64,000 bases of DNA from Rhizobium sp. L43 (GTDB lineage Bacteria > Pseudomonadota > Alphaproteobacteria > Rhizobiales > Rhizobiaceae): NCBI RefSeq assembly GCF_002531725.1, contig NZ_NWSQ01000016.1, positions 1 to 64,000 on the forward strand, given 5' to 3'. The position numbers and the translations under genes were made by a program. Positions 42,340 through 50,805 of this stretch are shown here, piece after piece (the stretch's first letter is position 1; each line of letters starts with the position of its first letter). The notes beneath the pieces are model-generated. The model had not been told where the DNA came from and searched no databases. It saw nothing but the letters and a program-made list of their open reading frames with translations.

Positions 42340-44529
42340 ATGGTAACGATCCTGCGGGATGATGGTGCGGAAATCTACGAGACCAAGGGCGGCATATCCG
42401 TCACGCGGCAGCGGCGGGCAATCCCCTACGGCGATGCGGTCTCTTCCTATATCGACAAGCTCGACGAACGCCGCGGCGCGGTGTTCTCGTCGAACTACGA
42501 ATATCCGGGCCGCTATACGCGCTGGGATACGGCGGTTGTCGATCCGCCGCTCGGCATCTCCTCCTTCGGGCGCGACGTCTGGATCGAGGCCTATAATGAA
42601 CGCGGCGAGGTGATCCTCGGCTTCGTGGCCGAACGGCTGAAGACCGTGTCGGAGCTCGTACTCGGCGCTTCTTCCGCTCGCCGTCTCGACCTTGCCGTCA
42701 AGATGCCGGACCGGGTGTTCACCGAGGAAGAGCGCTCGAAGATTCCGACGGTCTTCACCGTGCTGCGCGCCGTGACCGACCTGTTCTATTCGCAGGCGGA
42801 TGCCAGCCTCGGGCTCTATGGCGCCTTCGGCTACGACATTGCCTTTCAGTTCGACGCGATCAATCTGAAGCTGACGCGGCCTGCCGACCAGCGCGACATG
42901 GTGCTCTACCTGCCGGACGAGATCCTGGTCGTCGACAATTACGCCGCCAAGGCCTGGGTCGACCGCTACGATTTCGAAAAGGGCGGCGTGTCGACCGAGG
43001 GCAAGGCAGGCGATATCGCGCCAGAACCCTTCAAGCACACGGATTCCATTCCACCGAAGAGCGATCACCGGCCGGGCGAATATGCCGAGCTCGTCACCAA
43101 GGCGAAGGAAAGCTTCCGCAAGGGCGACCTCTTCGAAGTCGTGCCGGGGCAGAAATTCATGGAGCGCTGCGACAGCAAGCCTTCCGACATTTCCAGGCGG
43201 TTGAAGGCGATCAATCCGTCGCCCTATTCCTTCTTCATCAATCTCGGCCATCAGGAATATCTGGTCGGGGCATCGCCCGAAATGTTCGTGCGCGTGTCCG
43301 GCCGCCGCATCGAGACCTGCCCGATTTCGGGCACGATCAAGCGCGGCGACGATCCGATCGCCGACAGCGAGCAGATCCTGAAGCTATTGAATTCCAAGAA
43401 GGACGAATCCGAACTGACCATGTGCTCGGATGTCGACCGCAACGACAAGAGCCGCGTTTGCGAACCGGGCTCGGTCAAGGTGATCGGCCGCCGGCAGATC
43501 GAGATGTATTCGCGCCTCATCCACACGGTCGACCATATCGAGGGACGGCTGCGCGACGACATGGATGCCTTCGACGGATTCCTCAGCCACGCCTGGGCCG
43601 TCACCGTCACCGGCGCGCCGAAACTCTGGGCGATGCGCTTTATCGAGAGCCATGAAAAGAGCCCGCGTGCATGGTATGGTGGGGCGATCGGCATGGTCGG
43701 CTTCAACGGCGACATGAATACCGGCCTGACACTGCGCACCGTGCGCATCAAGGACGGCATTGCCGAGGTGCGCGCCGGTGCGACGCTGTTGAATGATTCC
43801 ATTCCAGAGGAAGAAGAAGCCGAAACAGAACTGAAGGCCTCCGCCATGCTTTCCGCCATCCGCGACGCCAAAACGGGCAATTCCAGCAAGATCCAGCGCG
43901 ACGTCGCAAGCGTCGGCAAGGGCGTCAGCATCCTGCTCGTCGACCATGAGGACAGCTTCGTTCACACGCTCGCCAATTATTTCCGCCAGACGGGGGCGAC
44001 GGTTTCGACCGTGCGCACGCCGGTGCCGGAGGAAATCTTCGATCGACTGAACCCGGACCTCGTCGTGCTGTCGCCCGGACCCGGGACGCCCAAGGATTTC
44101 GACTGCAAGGCGACGATCAAGAAGGCGCGGGCGCGCAACCTGCCGATCTTCGGCGTCTGCCTCGGCCTGCAGGCGCTTGCCGAAGCCTATGGCGGGGAAC
44201 TGCGCCATCTGGCGCTGCCGATGCACGGCAAGCCCTCGCGCATCCGCGTGCTGGAACCGGGCATCGTCTTCTCCGGCCTGTCGAAGGAAGTGACGGTCGG
44301 CCGCTACCACTCGATCTTCGCCGATCCCTCGACGCTGCCGCGCGAGTTCATCATCACGGCGGAAAGCGAGGACGGCACGATCATGGGCATCGAACACGAA
44401 AAGGAGCCGATCGCCGCGGTCCAGTTCCATCCGGAATCGATCATGACGCTCGGCGGCGATGCCGGCATGCGGATGATCGAGAATGTCGTGGCGCATCTGG
44501 CGCGCAAGGCGAAGACGAAGGCGGCGTGA
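42340..44529 (+). CDS. trpE: Fused anthranilate synthase TrpE(G)
   Basis: A 729-residue fusion of both anthranilate synthase subunits, as in other rhizobia. The TrpE part spans about residues 1-515, with chorismate-binding motifs SPEMFVRV near 310, ISGTIKRG near 329 and DRNDKSRVCEPGS near 366. The glutamine amidotransferase part begins near residue 530 (ILLVDHEDSFVHTLANYF), with the nucleophile Cys in FGVCLGLQALAEAYGG near 605 and the catalytic His-Glu pair in FHPESIMT near 696. It makes anthranilate from chorismate and glutamine, the first Trp step. The trpL attenuator controls it. Confidence 0.97.
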   Translation: MVTILRDDGAEIYETKGGISVTRQRRAIPYGDAVSSYIDKLDERRGAVFSSNYEYPGRYTRWDTAVVDPPLGISSFGRDVWIEAYNERGEVILGFVAERLKTVSELVLGASSARRLDLAVKMPDRVFTEEERSKIPTVFTVLRAVTDLFYSQADASLGLYGAFGYDIAFQFDAINLKLTRPADQRDMVLYLPDEILVVDNYAAKAWVDRYDFEKGGVSTEGKAGDIAPEPFKHTDSIPPKSDHRPGEYAELVTKAKESFRKGDLFEVVPGQKFMERCDSKPSDISRRLKAINPSPYSFFINLGHQEYLVGASPEMFVRVSGRRIETCPISGTIKRGDDPIADSEQILKLLNSKKDESELTMCSDVDRNDKSRVCEPGSVKVIGRRQIEMYSRLIHTVDHIEGRLRDDMDAFDGFLSHAWAVTVTGAPKLWAMRFIESHEKSPRAWYGGAIGMVGFNGDMNTGLTLRTVRIKDGIAEVRAGATLLNDSIPEEEEAETELKASAMLSAIRDAKTGNSSKIQRDVASVGKGVSILLVDHEDSFVHTLANYFRQTGATVSTVRTPVPEEIFDRLNPDLVVLSPGPGTPKDFDCKATIKKARARNLPIFGVCLGLQALAEAYGGELRHLALPMHGKPSRIRVLEPGIVFSGLSKEVTVGRYHSIFADPSTLPREFIITAESEDGTIMGIEHEKEPIAAVQFHPESIMTLGGDAGMRMIENVVAHLARKAKTKAA

Positions 44530-44596
44530 TGGCAATCCGCCCGGCCCTTCCTGCGTGCGGGAAGGGCCGGGCGCTCAAAAGCGGCGTCGAGCGTGT

Positions 44597-44754
44597 CCTT
44601 CGAGGCTTCGCCCTATGAGCTGCGCGCCTCAGGATGAGGATGTTGGAGGATGCCGTGCCGATGCACGGGCGTAGAGGATGCCGCGACAAGCCGCTGCAGA
44701 GGCCGAGAGAGCCTCAGCCTGAGGTGTGTAGCCAGTAGGGCGACGCCTCGAAGG
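44597..44754. repeat. Intergenic inverted repeat element
   Basis: CCTTCGAGGCTTCGCCCT at 44597-44614 is matched by AGGGCGACGCCTCGAAGG at 44737-44754, a reverse complement with one mismatch. Inside are the smaller pairs GCCTCAGGATGAGGA and GCCTCAGCCTGAGGT. It fills most of the 302-base spacer after trpE(G). It resembles known rhizobial intergenic repeats. Confidence 0.75.
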
Positions 44755-44831
44755 GCGGGGCGGGCATTCCGAGGTTGACTTTATCAGGCAAATCAGAACA
44801 TTTCAGGAACGATCAATCGGAACCCATCGCC

Positions 44832-45071
44832 GTGGCCAATGCTGAAAAGTTCATCGTGCTCCCTTACCGCAAGAACCGCGGCAATCTCGTGCCCGGCGAA
44901 ATGCGCCAGGCATCGAATTCCGTCAGTGCGGAAAAAATCGCTTCGGCGATGGCTGAGCGGTTCGTCGGCGTGGCGGCTTATGCCGTGATCGTCGACGAGG
45001 AAACCGGCGACATGTCCTCGCCGCGACTGCTCGCCCGATATGGCGAGATTGCCGATCTCAACGCCGCCTGA
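44832..45071 (+). CDS. Small conserved protein of unknown function
   Basis: A 79-residue protein with a probable GTG start at 44832. It begins MANAEKFIVLPYRKNRGNLV and ends in SSPRLLARYGEIADL. Charge and length suggest a small cytoplasmic protein. I do not recognise a named family. It lies 15 bases upstream of the DUF2161 gene on the same strand and is probably co-transcribed with it. The longer TTG-initiated frame from 44775 is less likely. Confidence 0.7.
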   Translation: MANAEKFIVLPYRKNRGNLVPGEMRQASNSVSAEKIASAMAERFVGVAAYAVIVDEETGDMSSPRLLARYGEIADLNAA

Positions 45072-45086
45072 GGCGCCGTTTTTGCC

Positions 45087-45758
45087 ATGGAGACGTCGCT
45101 TTACCTGCCGGTCAAAACCTTCCTGGAGGCGGCTGGCTATGTCGTGAAGGGCGAGGTCGGCGGATGCGATCTCGTCGGCCTGAGCGAGGGCGAGCCGCCG
45201 GTCGTGGTGGTCTGCGAACTGAAACTTTCCTTCAACCTCGAGCTGCTTCTGCAGGCGGTCGACCGCGCCGCTATGAGCGATGAAGTCTGGATCGCGGCCC
45301 GCGTTTCGGCCAAGGGGCGGGGGCGGGAGGCCGACAAACGCTACCACGACCTCTGCCGGCGGCTCGGCATCGGCATGCTCGGCGTCTCCGACGGCGGCGA
45401 GGTCAGCGTCATCGTCAGCTCCGTCTCGCCGATGCCGCGTACCAATCCGAAGCGGCGGACGCGCCTCGTCAGGGAGCATCAGCGCCGCCGTGGCGATCCT
45501 GCCGTCGGCGGCGGTTCGCGGGCGCCGATCATGACCGCCTACCGCCAGCAGGCACTGCTCTGTGCTTCGGCACTCGAGCAGGGCCTGAAACGGCCGCGGG
45601 AGATGACGATGCTTGCACCCAAGGCCGGCCCGATCCTGCGCGACAATGTCTACGGATGGTTCGAGCGAGTGGAAAAGGGCATCTACGCTCTGACACCGGC
45701 GGGGCAGGCTGCTCTGTTGCGGTGGCCGCAAGCTGTGCTTTCCGACCCGGCTTCCTGA
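45087..45758 (+). CDS. DUF2161 PD-(D/E)XK-fold protein
   Basis: A 223-residue protein. The N-terminal half has the nuclease-fold pattern: KTFLEAAGYVVKGEVGGCDLVGL with Asp28, then VVVVCELKLSF with Glu43-x-Lys45, matching D...E-x-K. The C-terminal half from about residue 145 has a winged-helix look (AYRQQALLCASALEQG, then VYGWFERVEKGIYALT). Relatives are annotated as DUF2161 phosphodiesterases. A DNA-processing role is inferred only. It follows the small gene by 15 bases. Confidence 0.8.
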   Translation: METSLYLPVKTFLEAAGYVVKGEVGGCDLVGLSEGEPPVVVVCELKLSFNLELLLQAVDRAAMSDEVWIAARVSAKGRGREADKRYHDLCRRLGIGMLGVSDGGEVSVIVSSVSPMPRTNPKRRTRLVREHQRRRGDPAVGGGSRAPIMTAYRQQALLCASALEQGLKRPREMTMLAPKAGPILRDNVYGWFERVEKGIYALTPAGQAALLRWPQAVLSDPAS

Positions 45759-45786
45759 GCCGGGCTATGGGTGGCGCGGGGATCAC

Positions 45787-45885
45787 GTGGCGGGCCTGCT
45801 TCCGGCCGAGGATGGCGAGGCCTGTGAACGGCGCGTCATTCCCTTTGACAAATCCTGCGTCATCGCCCATATCACCCTCAACTGA
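45787..45885 (+). CDS. Possible 32-residue peptide
   Basis: A GTG-initiated frame with GCGGGG upstream encodes 32 residues that include PAEDGEACERRVIPFDKSC. Its TGA sits directly on the first base of the terminator stem at 45885-45915, the spacing expected of a real coding end. No family is recognised, and chance cannot be excluded in a 127-base gap. Confidence 0.25.
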   Translation: MAGLLPAEDGEACERRVIPFDKSCVIAHITLN

Positions 45886-45915
45886 ACCGCCTGCGCGACA
45901 TTCGCGTGGGCGGTT
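45885..45915 (+). terminator. Intrinsic terminator upstream of the CDF gene
   Basis: AACCGCC-t-GCGCGA and CGCG-tg-GGCGGTT flank a short loop, followed by TTGCGTTT. It ends the unit that includes the DUF2161 gene. Confidence 0.75.
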
Positions 45916-45969
45916 TTGCGTTTCAACGGCTGGAAAGCTGCAATTCATTCGCAACCGCAGGGGGACGAT

Positions 45970-46884
45970 ATGAGCGATTACGGCGACCTTACGGTTCGGA
46001 AGCTGGCGATGTGGGGAATTCCGCTTTCGCTCGGCGTCATGGGACTGAAGATGGTGGCCTGGTGGGTCACCGGCTCGGTGGCGCTGCTGTCGGACGGGCT
46101 TGAATCAACGGTCAACGTCGTGGCCGCCTTCATTGCCTTCTTCGTCATCCGTTACGCGCAGAAGCCGGCCGATCACGACCATCCTTTCGGCCATCACAAG
46201 GCGGAATATCTGTCTGCCGTCACCGAGGGCGTGCTGATCGTCGTCGCCGCCCTGCTGATCGTCAACGAGGCTGTGGGTTATCTCGCCGAGCCGCGCATGC
46301 TTGACGCGCCGGGGCTCGGCCTTGCGATCAATTTGGCGGCCGGTGTCATCAATGCGGTCTGGGCTCGGCTGTTGATCCGGACCGGACGCAAATACCGCTC
46401 GGCGGCGCTCGCAGCCGACGGTCAACATATCATGTCCGACGTCGTGACCTCCGTCGGCGTGCTGATCGGCCTGTTGCTGGCGCTGGCGACGGGTTATGCG
46501 ATCTTCGACCCGGTGCTTGCCATTCTCGTTGCCGTCAACATCCTCTATCAGGGCTGGAAGGTGATCTCGCAATCAATCGGCGGGCTGATGGACCAGGCGG
46601 TCGATCCGCGGGACGAAGAAGCGATCAAGCAGGCGATCGCCACCCATGCGGCGGGCTCGATCGGTGTGCATGACCTGAAAACGCGGCGGGCGGGCACCGT
46701 CACCTTCATCGATTTCCACATGGTGGTGCCCGGCTCTATGTCCGTGCGGCAGGCGCATGATATATGCGACCGCCTTGAGGATGCCATCAGTGCGGTGCAC
46801 GAGGGCGCCAAAATAGCCATTCATGTGGAGCCGGAGGGCGAAAAAGCCCATGGCATCCGCGTCAAAGTCGTCAAGGAGGCATGA
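45970..46884 (+). CDS. Cation diffusion facilitator transporter
   Basis: A 304-residue CDF-family exporter with six membrane segments and a C-terminal cytoplasmic domain. The metal site of segment 2 is SDGLEST near residue 45. The segment 5 site is ADGQHIMSDVVTS near 153, with H-x3-D typical of Zn/Cd-type members. HDHPFGHHKAEYLS near residue 70 is the family loop. The C-terminal domain ends HVEPEGEKAHG. The start at 45970 has GGGGACG upstream. Its stop overlaps the queF start, so the two are coupled. Confidence 0.93.
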   Translation: MSDYGDLTVRKLAMWGIPLSLGVMGLKMVAWWVTGSVALLSDGLESTVNVVAAFIAFFVIRYAQKPADHDHPFGHHKAEYLSAVTEGVLIVVAALLIVNEAVGYLAEPRMLDAPGLGLAINLAAGVINAVWARLLIRTGRKYRSAALAADGQHIMSDVVTSVGVLIGLLLALATGYAIFDPVLAILVAVNILYQGWKVISQSIGGLMDQAVDPRDEEAIKQAIATHAAGSIGVHDLKTRRAGTVTFIDFHMVVPGSMSVRQAHDICDRLEDAISAVHEGAKIAIHVEPEGEKAHGIRVKVVKEA

Positions 46885-47348
46885 TGCCGAATACCGATGT
46901 TTCCAGCCTGTCGATGCTGGGCCAGCAAACCGAAACCGCCAAATCGCCTGAGGAGGCGGTGCTTGAAAAAGTGCCCTCCAATCATGCCGGCACCGATTAC
47001 GTCGTGCGCTTCACCGCGCCGGAATTCACGTCGCTCTGCCCGATGACCGGGCAGCCGGATTTCGCCCATATCGTCATCGATTATATTCCGGGCGAATGGC
47101 TGGTGGAATCGAAGTCGCTGAAGCTCTTCCTGCATTCCTTCCGCAATCACGGCGCTTTCCACGAGGATTGCTCGGTCTATATCGCCAAGCGCATCGTTGA
47201 GCTGCTTGACCCCAAATGGCTCAGAATCGGCGCCTACTGGTATCCGCGCGGCGGCATTCCGATCGACGTCTTCTGGCAGACGAGCAAACCACCGGAAGGT
47301 GTGTGGCTGCCGGACCAGGGCGTTGCCACCTATCGTGGACGTGGGTGA
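46884..47348 (+). CDS. queF: NADPH-dependent preQ0 reductase QueF
   Basis: A 154-residue enzyme that reduces 7-cyano-7-deazaguanine to preQ1 for queuosine in tRNA. The catalytic Cys is in FTSLCPMTGQPD near residue 54. The QueF motif ESKSLKLFLHSFRNH near residue 76 binds NADPH, and the partner Glu-Asp is in HEDCSVY near 96. This is the short, single-domain type. AGGAGG lies 9 bases upstream of the ATG at 46884; an ATG three bases earlier is also possible. It is coupled to the CDF gene. Confidence 0.96.
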   Translation: MPNTDVSSLSMLGQQTETAKSPEEAVLEKVPSNHAGTDYVVRFTAPEFTSLCPMTGQPDFAHIVIDYIPGEWLVESKSLKLFLHSFRNHGAFHEDCSVYIAKRIVELLDPKWLRIGAYWYPRGGIPIDVFWQTSKPPEGVWLPDQGVATYRGRG

Positions 47349-47370
47349 GTTGCGGTCGGGCGCAGCCCGA

Positions 47371-47395
47371 GCAATCGATCCAGTGAATCGATTGC
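47371..47395. repeat. Short palindrome after queF
   Basis: GCAATCGAT-CCAGTGA-ATCGATTGC is a perfect 9+9 inverted repeat. Together with the following GAGCCTTAGCGAAGGGCC it looks like part of a rhizobial intergenic element. It may also end the queF transcript. Confidence 0.5.
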
Positions 47396-47484
47396 AGCAG
47401 CGAACGCCCTGAGCCTTAGCGAAGGGCCGGGCAACGGCGCGGCAACTGAATACAAACTGCCGCCCATTCTCCGGCTATTACACT

Positions 47485-48258
47485 TCAGACATCCGTGACG
47501 TCGTCGCCGGACGAATCATCGGAATAATCGTCGCCGTCGTCATAATCGGCCTGCTGCACGTTGGCGTCGTCCTTGTCATCGGCGGCGTTGTCCGAAGCCT
47601 GGCGGCTGTCGTCATTGCCGTAAAAATTGTTGATGACGGTTTCCTCGGTCGGCGCGCTGGCATTGCCGAAAGGATTGGCGCCGAAGGGTGACCCCCAGCC
47701 GAGCGAGGACATGTGGTTGCCGAAGATGCCGCTCAGCGAATTGGCAAGCAGCATGCCGCCGGCAACGCCCGCCGCCGTGCCGAGCGCGCCGCGCAGGAAG
47801 CTGCCGCCGGCCGAGGGTGCAGAGGCCTGCTGGCTCCAGGGGCCGCTCGGCTGTTGCTGCGGCTGGCGGGCATCGCGGTCGTAGCCGCGGGAATCGTCAT
47901 AGCCGCGGGAGGACTGGCCCCAGGGACCGGGATTGGACGGGACAGGTGCGGGCTGCTGCGTCTGCGTATTGCCGAAGATCGAGCTCAGGAAGCCGCCGCC
48001 CTGTTCGGCCTGGCGGTGTTCACTCGCGCCGGCTTCCAGCTGGCGGACATGCTCCTCGAGTTCCTTGATATGGTTGGCTGCTGCCTCGAGCCCTTTTTCC
48101 TGAACGATGACGGCCTGGGCCAGATAATAGGTGGCCGACGGCTGCTCGCGCGTTGCCTGGTCGATCAGGGCTTCGGCCTCGCGGTCGCGCGGCTGGGCCG
48201 CGGCGGTGCGCACGCGGTCGAAGAGGGCGGTCAATAATTGGCGTTCTTCCGGTGACAT
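47485..48258 (-). CDS. DUF2076 family protein
   Basis: A 257-residue protein. The N-terminal MSPEERQLLTALFDRVR and the helical stretch up to about residue 85 are typical of DUF2076. A Gln/Pro-rich linker follows, then a Gly/Ala-rich segment (FLRGALGTAAGVAGGMLLA, about 150-168) and a very acidic C-terminus (DDKDD, DYDDGDDYSDDSS). The family is periplasmic by prediction, with no assigned function. The start at 48258 fits the family. Confidence 0.85.
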   Translation of the reverse strand: MSPEERQLLTALFDRVRTAAAQPRDREAEALIDQATREQPSATYYLAQAVIVQEKGLEAAANHIKELEEHVRQLEAGASEHRQAEQGGGFLSSIFGNTQTQQPAPVPSNPGPWGQSSRGYDDSRGYDRDARQPQQQPSGPWSQQASAPSAGGSFLRGALGTAAGVAGGMLLANSLSGIFGNHMSSLGWGSPFGANPFGNASAPTEETVINNFYGNDDSRQASDNAADDKDDANVQQADYDDGDDYSDDSSGDDVTDV

Positions 48259-48489
48259 GTCCTGCCTCCTGTTGATCTCATAGAGCGGTTGCCGCTTGAG
48301 GGGTGAGGTAGGAACCGATTCAGGCTTTTCAAAGCCTTTCACCGTTACATTTCAGTAAGGCTTGCAGAACGGCGCGCGGCTTCTTAAGGATATCTCCATC
48401 GCTTCGGTGCCTTGTGTTTTTCCCGCATTGTTTTAGGCATTGAGTCGCACTATGTGCGAGGAACCCGAATTCATCTCCAAGAGGTTCGA

Positions 48490-49074
48490 ATGAACGACGA
48501 AGACCAGGACGACAAGACGAAGGAACTGCCGCTCGGCAAGGAAACGGAGGCGAATCTTTTCAAGTCGCGTTCGATCTTCATCTACGGACCGATCAATCAG
48601 GAATTGGCGCAGAAGGTCTGCTCGCAGCTCGTGGCGCTTGCCGCGGCCAGCGACGACGACATCCGCATCTATGTCAATTCGCCCGGCGGCCATGTCGAAT
48701 CCGGCGATTCCATCCATGACATGATCAAGTTCATCAAGCCGAAGGTCTGGATGATCGGCACAGGCTGGGTCGCCTCGGCCGGTGCGCTGATCTATGTCGC
48801 CACTCCGAAGGAGCGGCGCCTCTGCCTGCCGAACACCCGCTTCCTGCTGCACCAGCCCTCCGGCGGCACGCGCGGCATGGCATCCGACATCGAGATCCAG
48901 GCGCGCGAGATCATCAAGATGAACGAGCGCCTGAACAGGATCATGGCGGAGGCCACCGGCCAGCCGCTCGACAAGATCGCCAAGGATACGGATCGCGACT
49001 ACTGGCTTTCGGCCGAAGAGGCGAAGGACTACGGCCTGGTTTCGCGGATCGTGACCTCGCAGGCCGATATCTGA
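48490..49074 (+). CDS. clpP: ClpP-type serine protease subunit
   Basis: A 194-residue ClpP proteolytic subunit. Catalytic Ser is in GWVASAGALIY near residue 98, His in FLLHQPSGG near 123 and Asp in TDRDYWLSAEEA near 173. The ASAGA sequence differs from the canonical ASMGA of the main housekeeping ClpP. This is one of several ClpP paralogues found in rhizobia. No clpX or clpA gene is adjacent, so its ATPase partner is encoded elsewhere. The usual N-terminal loop residues are replaced by an acidic stretch (MNDEDQDDKTKE). Confidence 0.93.
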   Translation: MNDEDQDDKTKELPLGKETEANLFKSRSIFIYGPINQELAQKVCSQLVALAAASDDDIRIYVNSPGGHVESGDSIHDMIKFIKPKVWMIGTGWVASAGALIYVATPKERRLCLPNTRFLLHQPSGGTRGMASDIEIQAREIIKMNERLNRIMAEATGQPLDKIAKDTDRDYWLSAEEAKDYGLVSRIVTSQADI

Positions 49075-49101
49075 GTTTTCTCAGCCGAAGCTGCAAAGTA
49101 C

Positions 49102-49136
49102 CGCCCTTGCCCGCTGACCGCAGGCGAGGGCGTTTT
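49102..49136 (+). terminator. Terminator of clpP
   Basis: CGCCCTTGCC and GGCGAGGGCG pair with one mismatch across an 11-base loop, followed by TTTTGTTT. It lies 27 bases past the stop. Confidence 0.8.
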
Positions 49137-49233
49137 GTTTGTCCGGCAAAGAGAGGCCGGCCGATCTGATGACGCGGGCGCTGAACGGAAAGGGCTGAAT
49201 CCGGACTTGCACGCGAGGCAATCCTCATGCTCC

Positions 49234-50463
49234 ATGCGCCATTCCGCAGCCGCGAGTCCTGCCATGCTCAAACATTTTTCCGTCCAGGCCCTGTTCATGG
49301 GGCTGCTGACCGCCTTCGTCGGCTCCGCCAGTTCCTTCGCCGTCGTGCTGCACGGGCTCGAGGCGGTCGGCGCGACGGATGCGCAGGCGGCGTCCGGGCT
49401 GATGGCATTGTCGATCTCCATGGGCGTCTGCGCGATCGTGCTCAGCGCCGTGACGCGATTGCCGATCAGTATCGCCTGGTCGACGCCGGGTGCGGCGCTG
49501 CTGGCAAGCACCGGGGCGATCGAGGGCGGCTTCAACGCGGCGGTCGGGGCCTTCCTGATCTGCGCCGCGCTGATCATCGTCGCCGGGCTGTTCAAGCCGC
49601 TTGGCCGGGCGGTTGCCGCCATTCCCGCGCCGCTTGCCAATGCGATGCTTTCCGGGGTGCTGATCGGCCTCTGCTTCGCGCCGGTGAAGGCAATCGGCTT
49701 CAATCCGCTGTTCGGGCTTCCGATCGTTGTCGCCTGGATCGTCGTCGGCGCCTTCAAGCGGCTCTGGGCGGTGCCGGCGGCACTCGCGGCCTTCGTGCTG
49801 GTGCTTGCCTTCGGCGTCGATATTCCCGAGGGCGCCTTCGCCTCGCTCGAACGATCGCTGGTGCCGACGGCTGAAATCGTCCGGCCGGTGTTCAACCTTG
49901 CCGGTTTCGTGTCGATCGCGCTGCCGCTCTTCATCGTCACCATGGCATCGCAGAACATTCCCGGCATCGCGGTGCTGAAGGTCAATCACTACGATCCGAA
50001 GCCCGGTCCGCTCTTTGCCGTCACCGGCTTCTTCTCGCTGCTGTCGGCGCCGTTCGGCGGCCACGCCGTCAATCTGGCGGCAATCACTGCGGCGATGTGC
50101 GCGAGCCAGGATGCCCATGCCGATCCGAAGCGGCGCTACTGGGCATCGCTGATCGCCGGCGTCGGTTATATCATCCTCGGCTTGCTGGCCGGCGCGGTGA
50201 CGGCTTTCGTCGCCTTGGCGCCTCCCATCCTGATCGAGGCGGTGGCGGGACTGGCGCTGGTCGGCGCCTTCTCGTCCTCGGCAATGTCGGCCTTCCAGGC
50301 GCCGGAATCGCGCGAGGCAGCGGCAATCACCTTCCTCGTCACCGCCTCCGGCATTTCCTTCGGCGGCATCTCAGGCGCCTTCTGGGGATTGATCGCGGGC
50401 GGCCTGATGCTCGCGCTGTCGCAGCTGGTGAAGATGGCGAAAAGCGGGTCTCAGTCGAAGTGA
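49234..50463 (+). CDS. BenE-family benzoate/aromatic acid transporter
   Basis: A protein of about 399-409 residues with 10-12 membrane segments. The stretches GLTAFVGSASSFAVVL-like segment near residue 25, PISIAWSTPGAALLAS near 77 and SAPFGGHAVNLAAITAAMCA near 280 are typical of BenE. It would be a proton symporter for benzoate or a similar acid. No ben catabolic genes are adjacent. The start is uncertain: ATG at 49234 or at 49264. Confidence 0.85.
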   Translation: MRHSAAASPAMLKHFSVQALFMGLLTAFVGSASSFAVVLHGLEAVGATDAQAASGLMALSISMGVCAIVLSAVTRLPISIAWSTPGAALLASTGAIEGGFNAAVGAFLICAALIIVAGLFKPLGRAVAAIPAPLANAMLSGVLIGLCFAPVKAIGFNPLFGLPIVVAWIVVGAFKRLWAVPAALAAFVLVLAFGVDIPEGAFASLERSLVPTAEIVRPVFNLAGFVSIALPLFIVTMASQNIPGIAVLKVNHYDPKPGPLFAVTGFFSLLSAPFGGHAVNLAAITAAMCASQDAHADPKRRYWASLIAGVGYIILGLLAGAVTAFVALAPPILIEAVAGLALVGAFSSSAMSAFQAPESREAAAITFLVTASGISFGGISGAFWGLIAGGLMLALSQLVKMAKSGSQSK

Positions 50464-50524
50464 GGCAAGGTCGGCGCGCCGCGAGGGCTTGCCAGTTCCT
50501 CCGCCCAAGGTTATAAGCGCGGCC

Positions 50525-50650
50525 ATGAAGACCACTGGCGCCAAGATTTCCGAGACGATTGCACGCGGCCGCATCGCCCTGCGTGACAACTCGCGCGCCC
50601 TGACCTCGCTTCTTCTCCTCGGCCTTACGCGCGGTTGCCGGGTCCTTTGA
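50525..50650 (+). CDS. leuA leader peptide
   Basis: A 41-residue leader peptide with four consecutive Leu codons (residues 29-32), a fifth at 34 and a final Leu before TGA. It lies 155 bases upstream of leuA. A GC-rich hairpin begins at its stop codon. This is the design of a leucine attenuator, as known for leuA genes in alphaproteobacteria. The peptide is longer than classical leaders. It was found by reading the frame; no homologue was checked. Confidence 0.85.
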   Translation: MKTTGAKISETIARGRIALRDNSRALTSLLLLGLTRGCRVL

Positions 50651-50692
50651 GGAGCGCCCGGCGGCCGAAAGCCCGCCCGGCCATCGCTCCTC
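50649..50692 (+). promoter_or_regulatory. leuA attenuator hairpin
   Basis: GAGGAGCG and CGCTCCTC form the outer stem, and CCGGCGG/CCGCCCGG can pair inside. It starts on the leader stop codon. No clear U-run follows, so termination may be weak or may use a later structure. The rest of the 50464-50805 spacer has no other gene. Confidence 0.65.
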
Positions 50693-50805
50693 GCGACTCA
50701 CTTTCAAAATTGACCTAACGACCGACGAAGGTCCGCATTTGTTTATCGCCAAGCCCGATGTGATCGGCTAAGAGCGGGCAAATGCCGGGACGAGGAGACA
50801 AGACA

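Noticed and set aside
45746..45764. CCCGGCT/AGCCGGG hairpin at the end of the DUF2161 gene
   Set aside because: No U-run follows, and a better terminator lies at 45885-45915.
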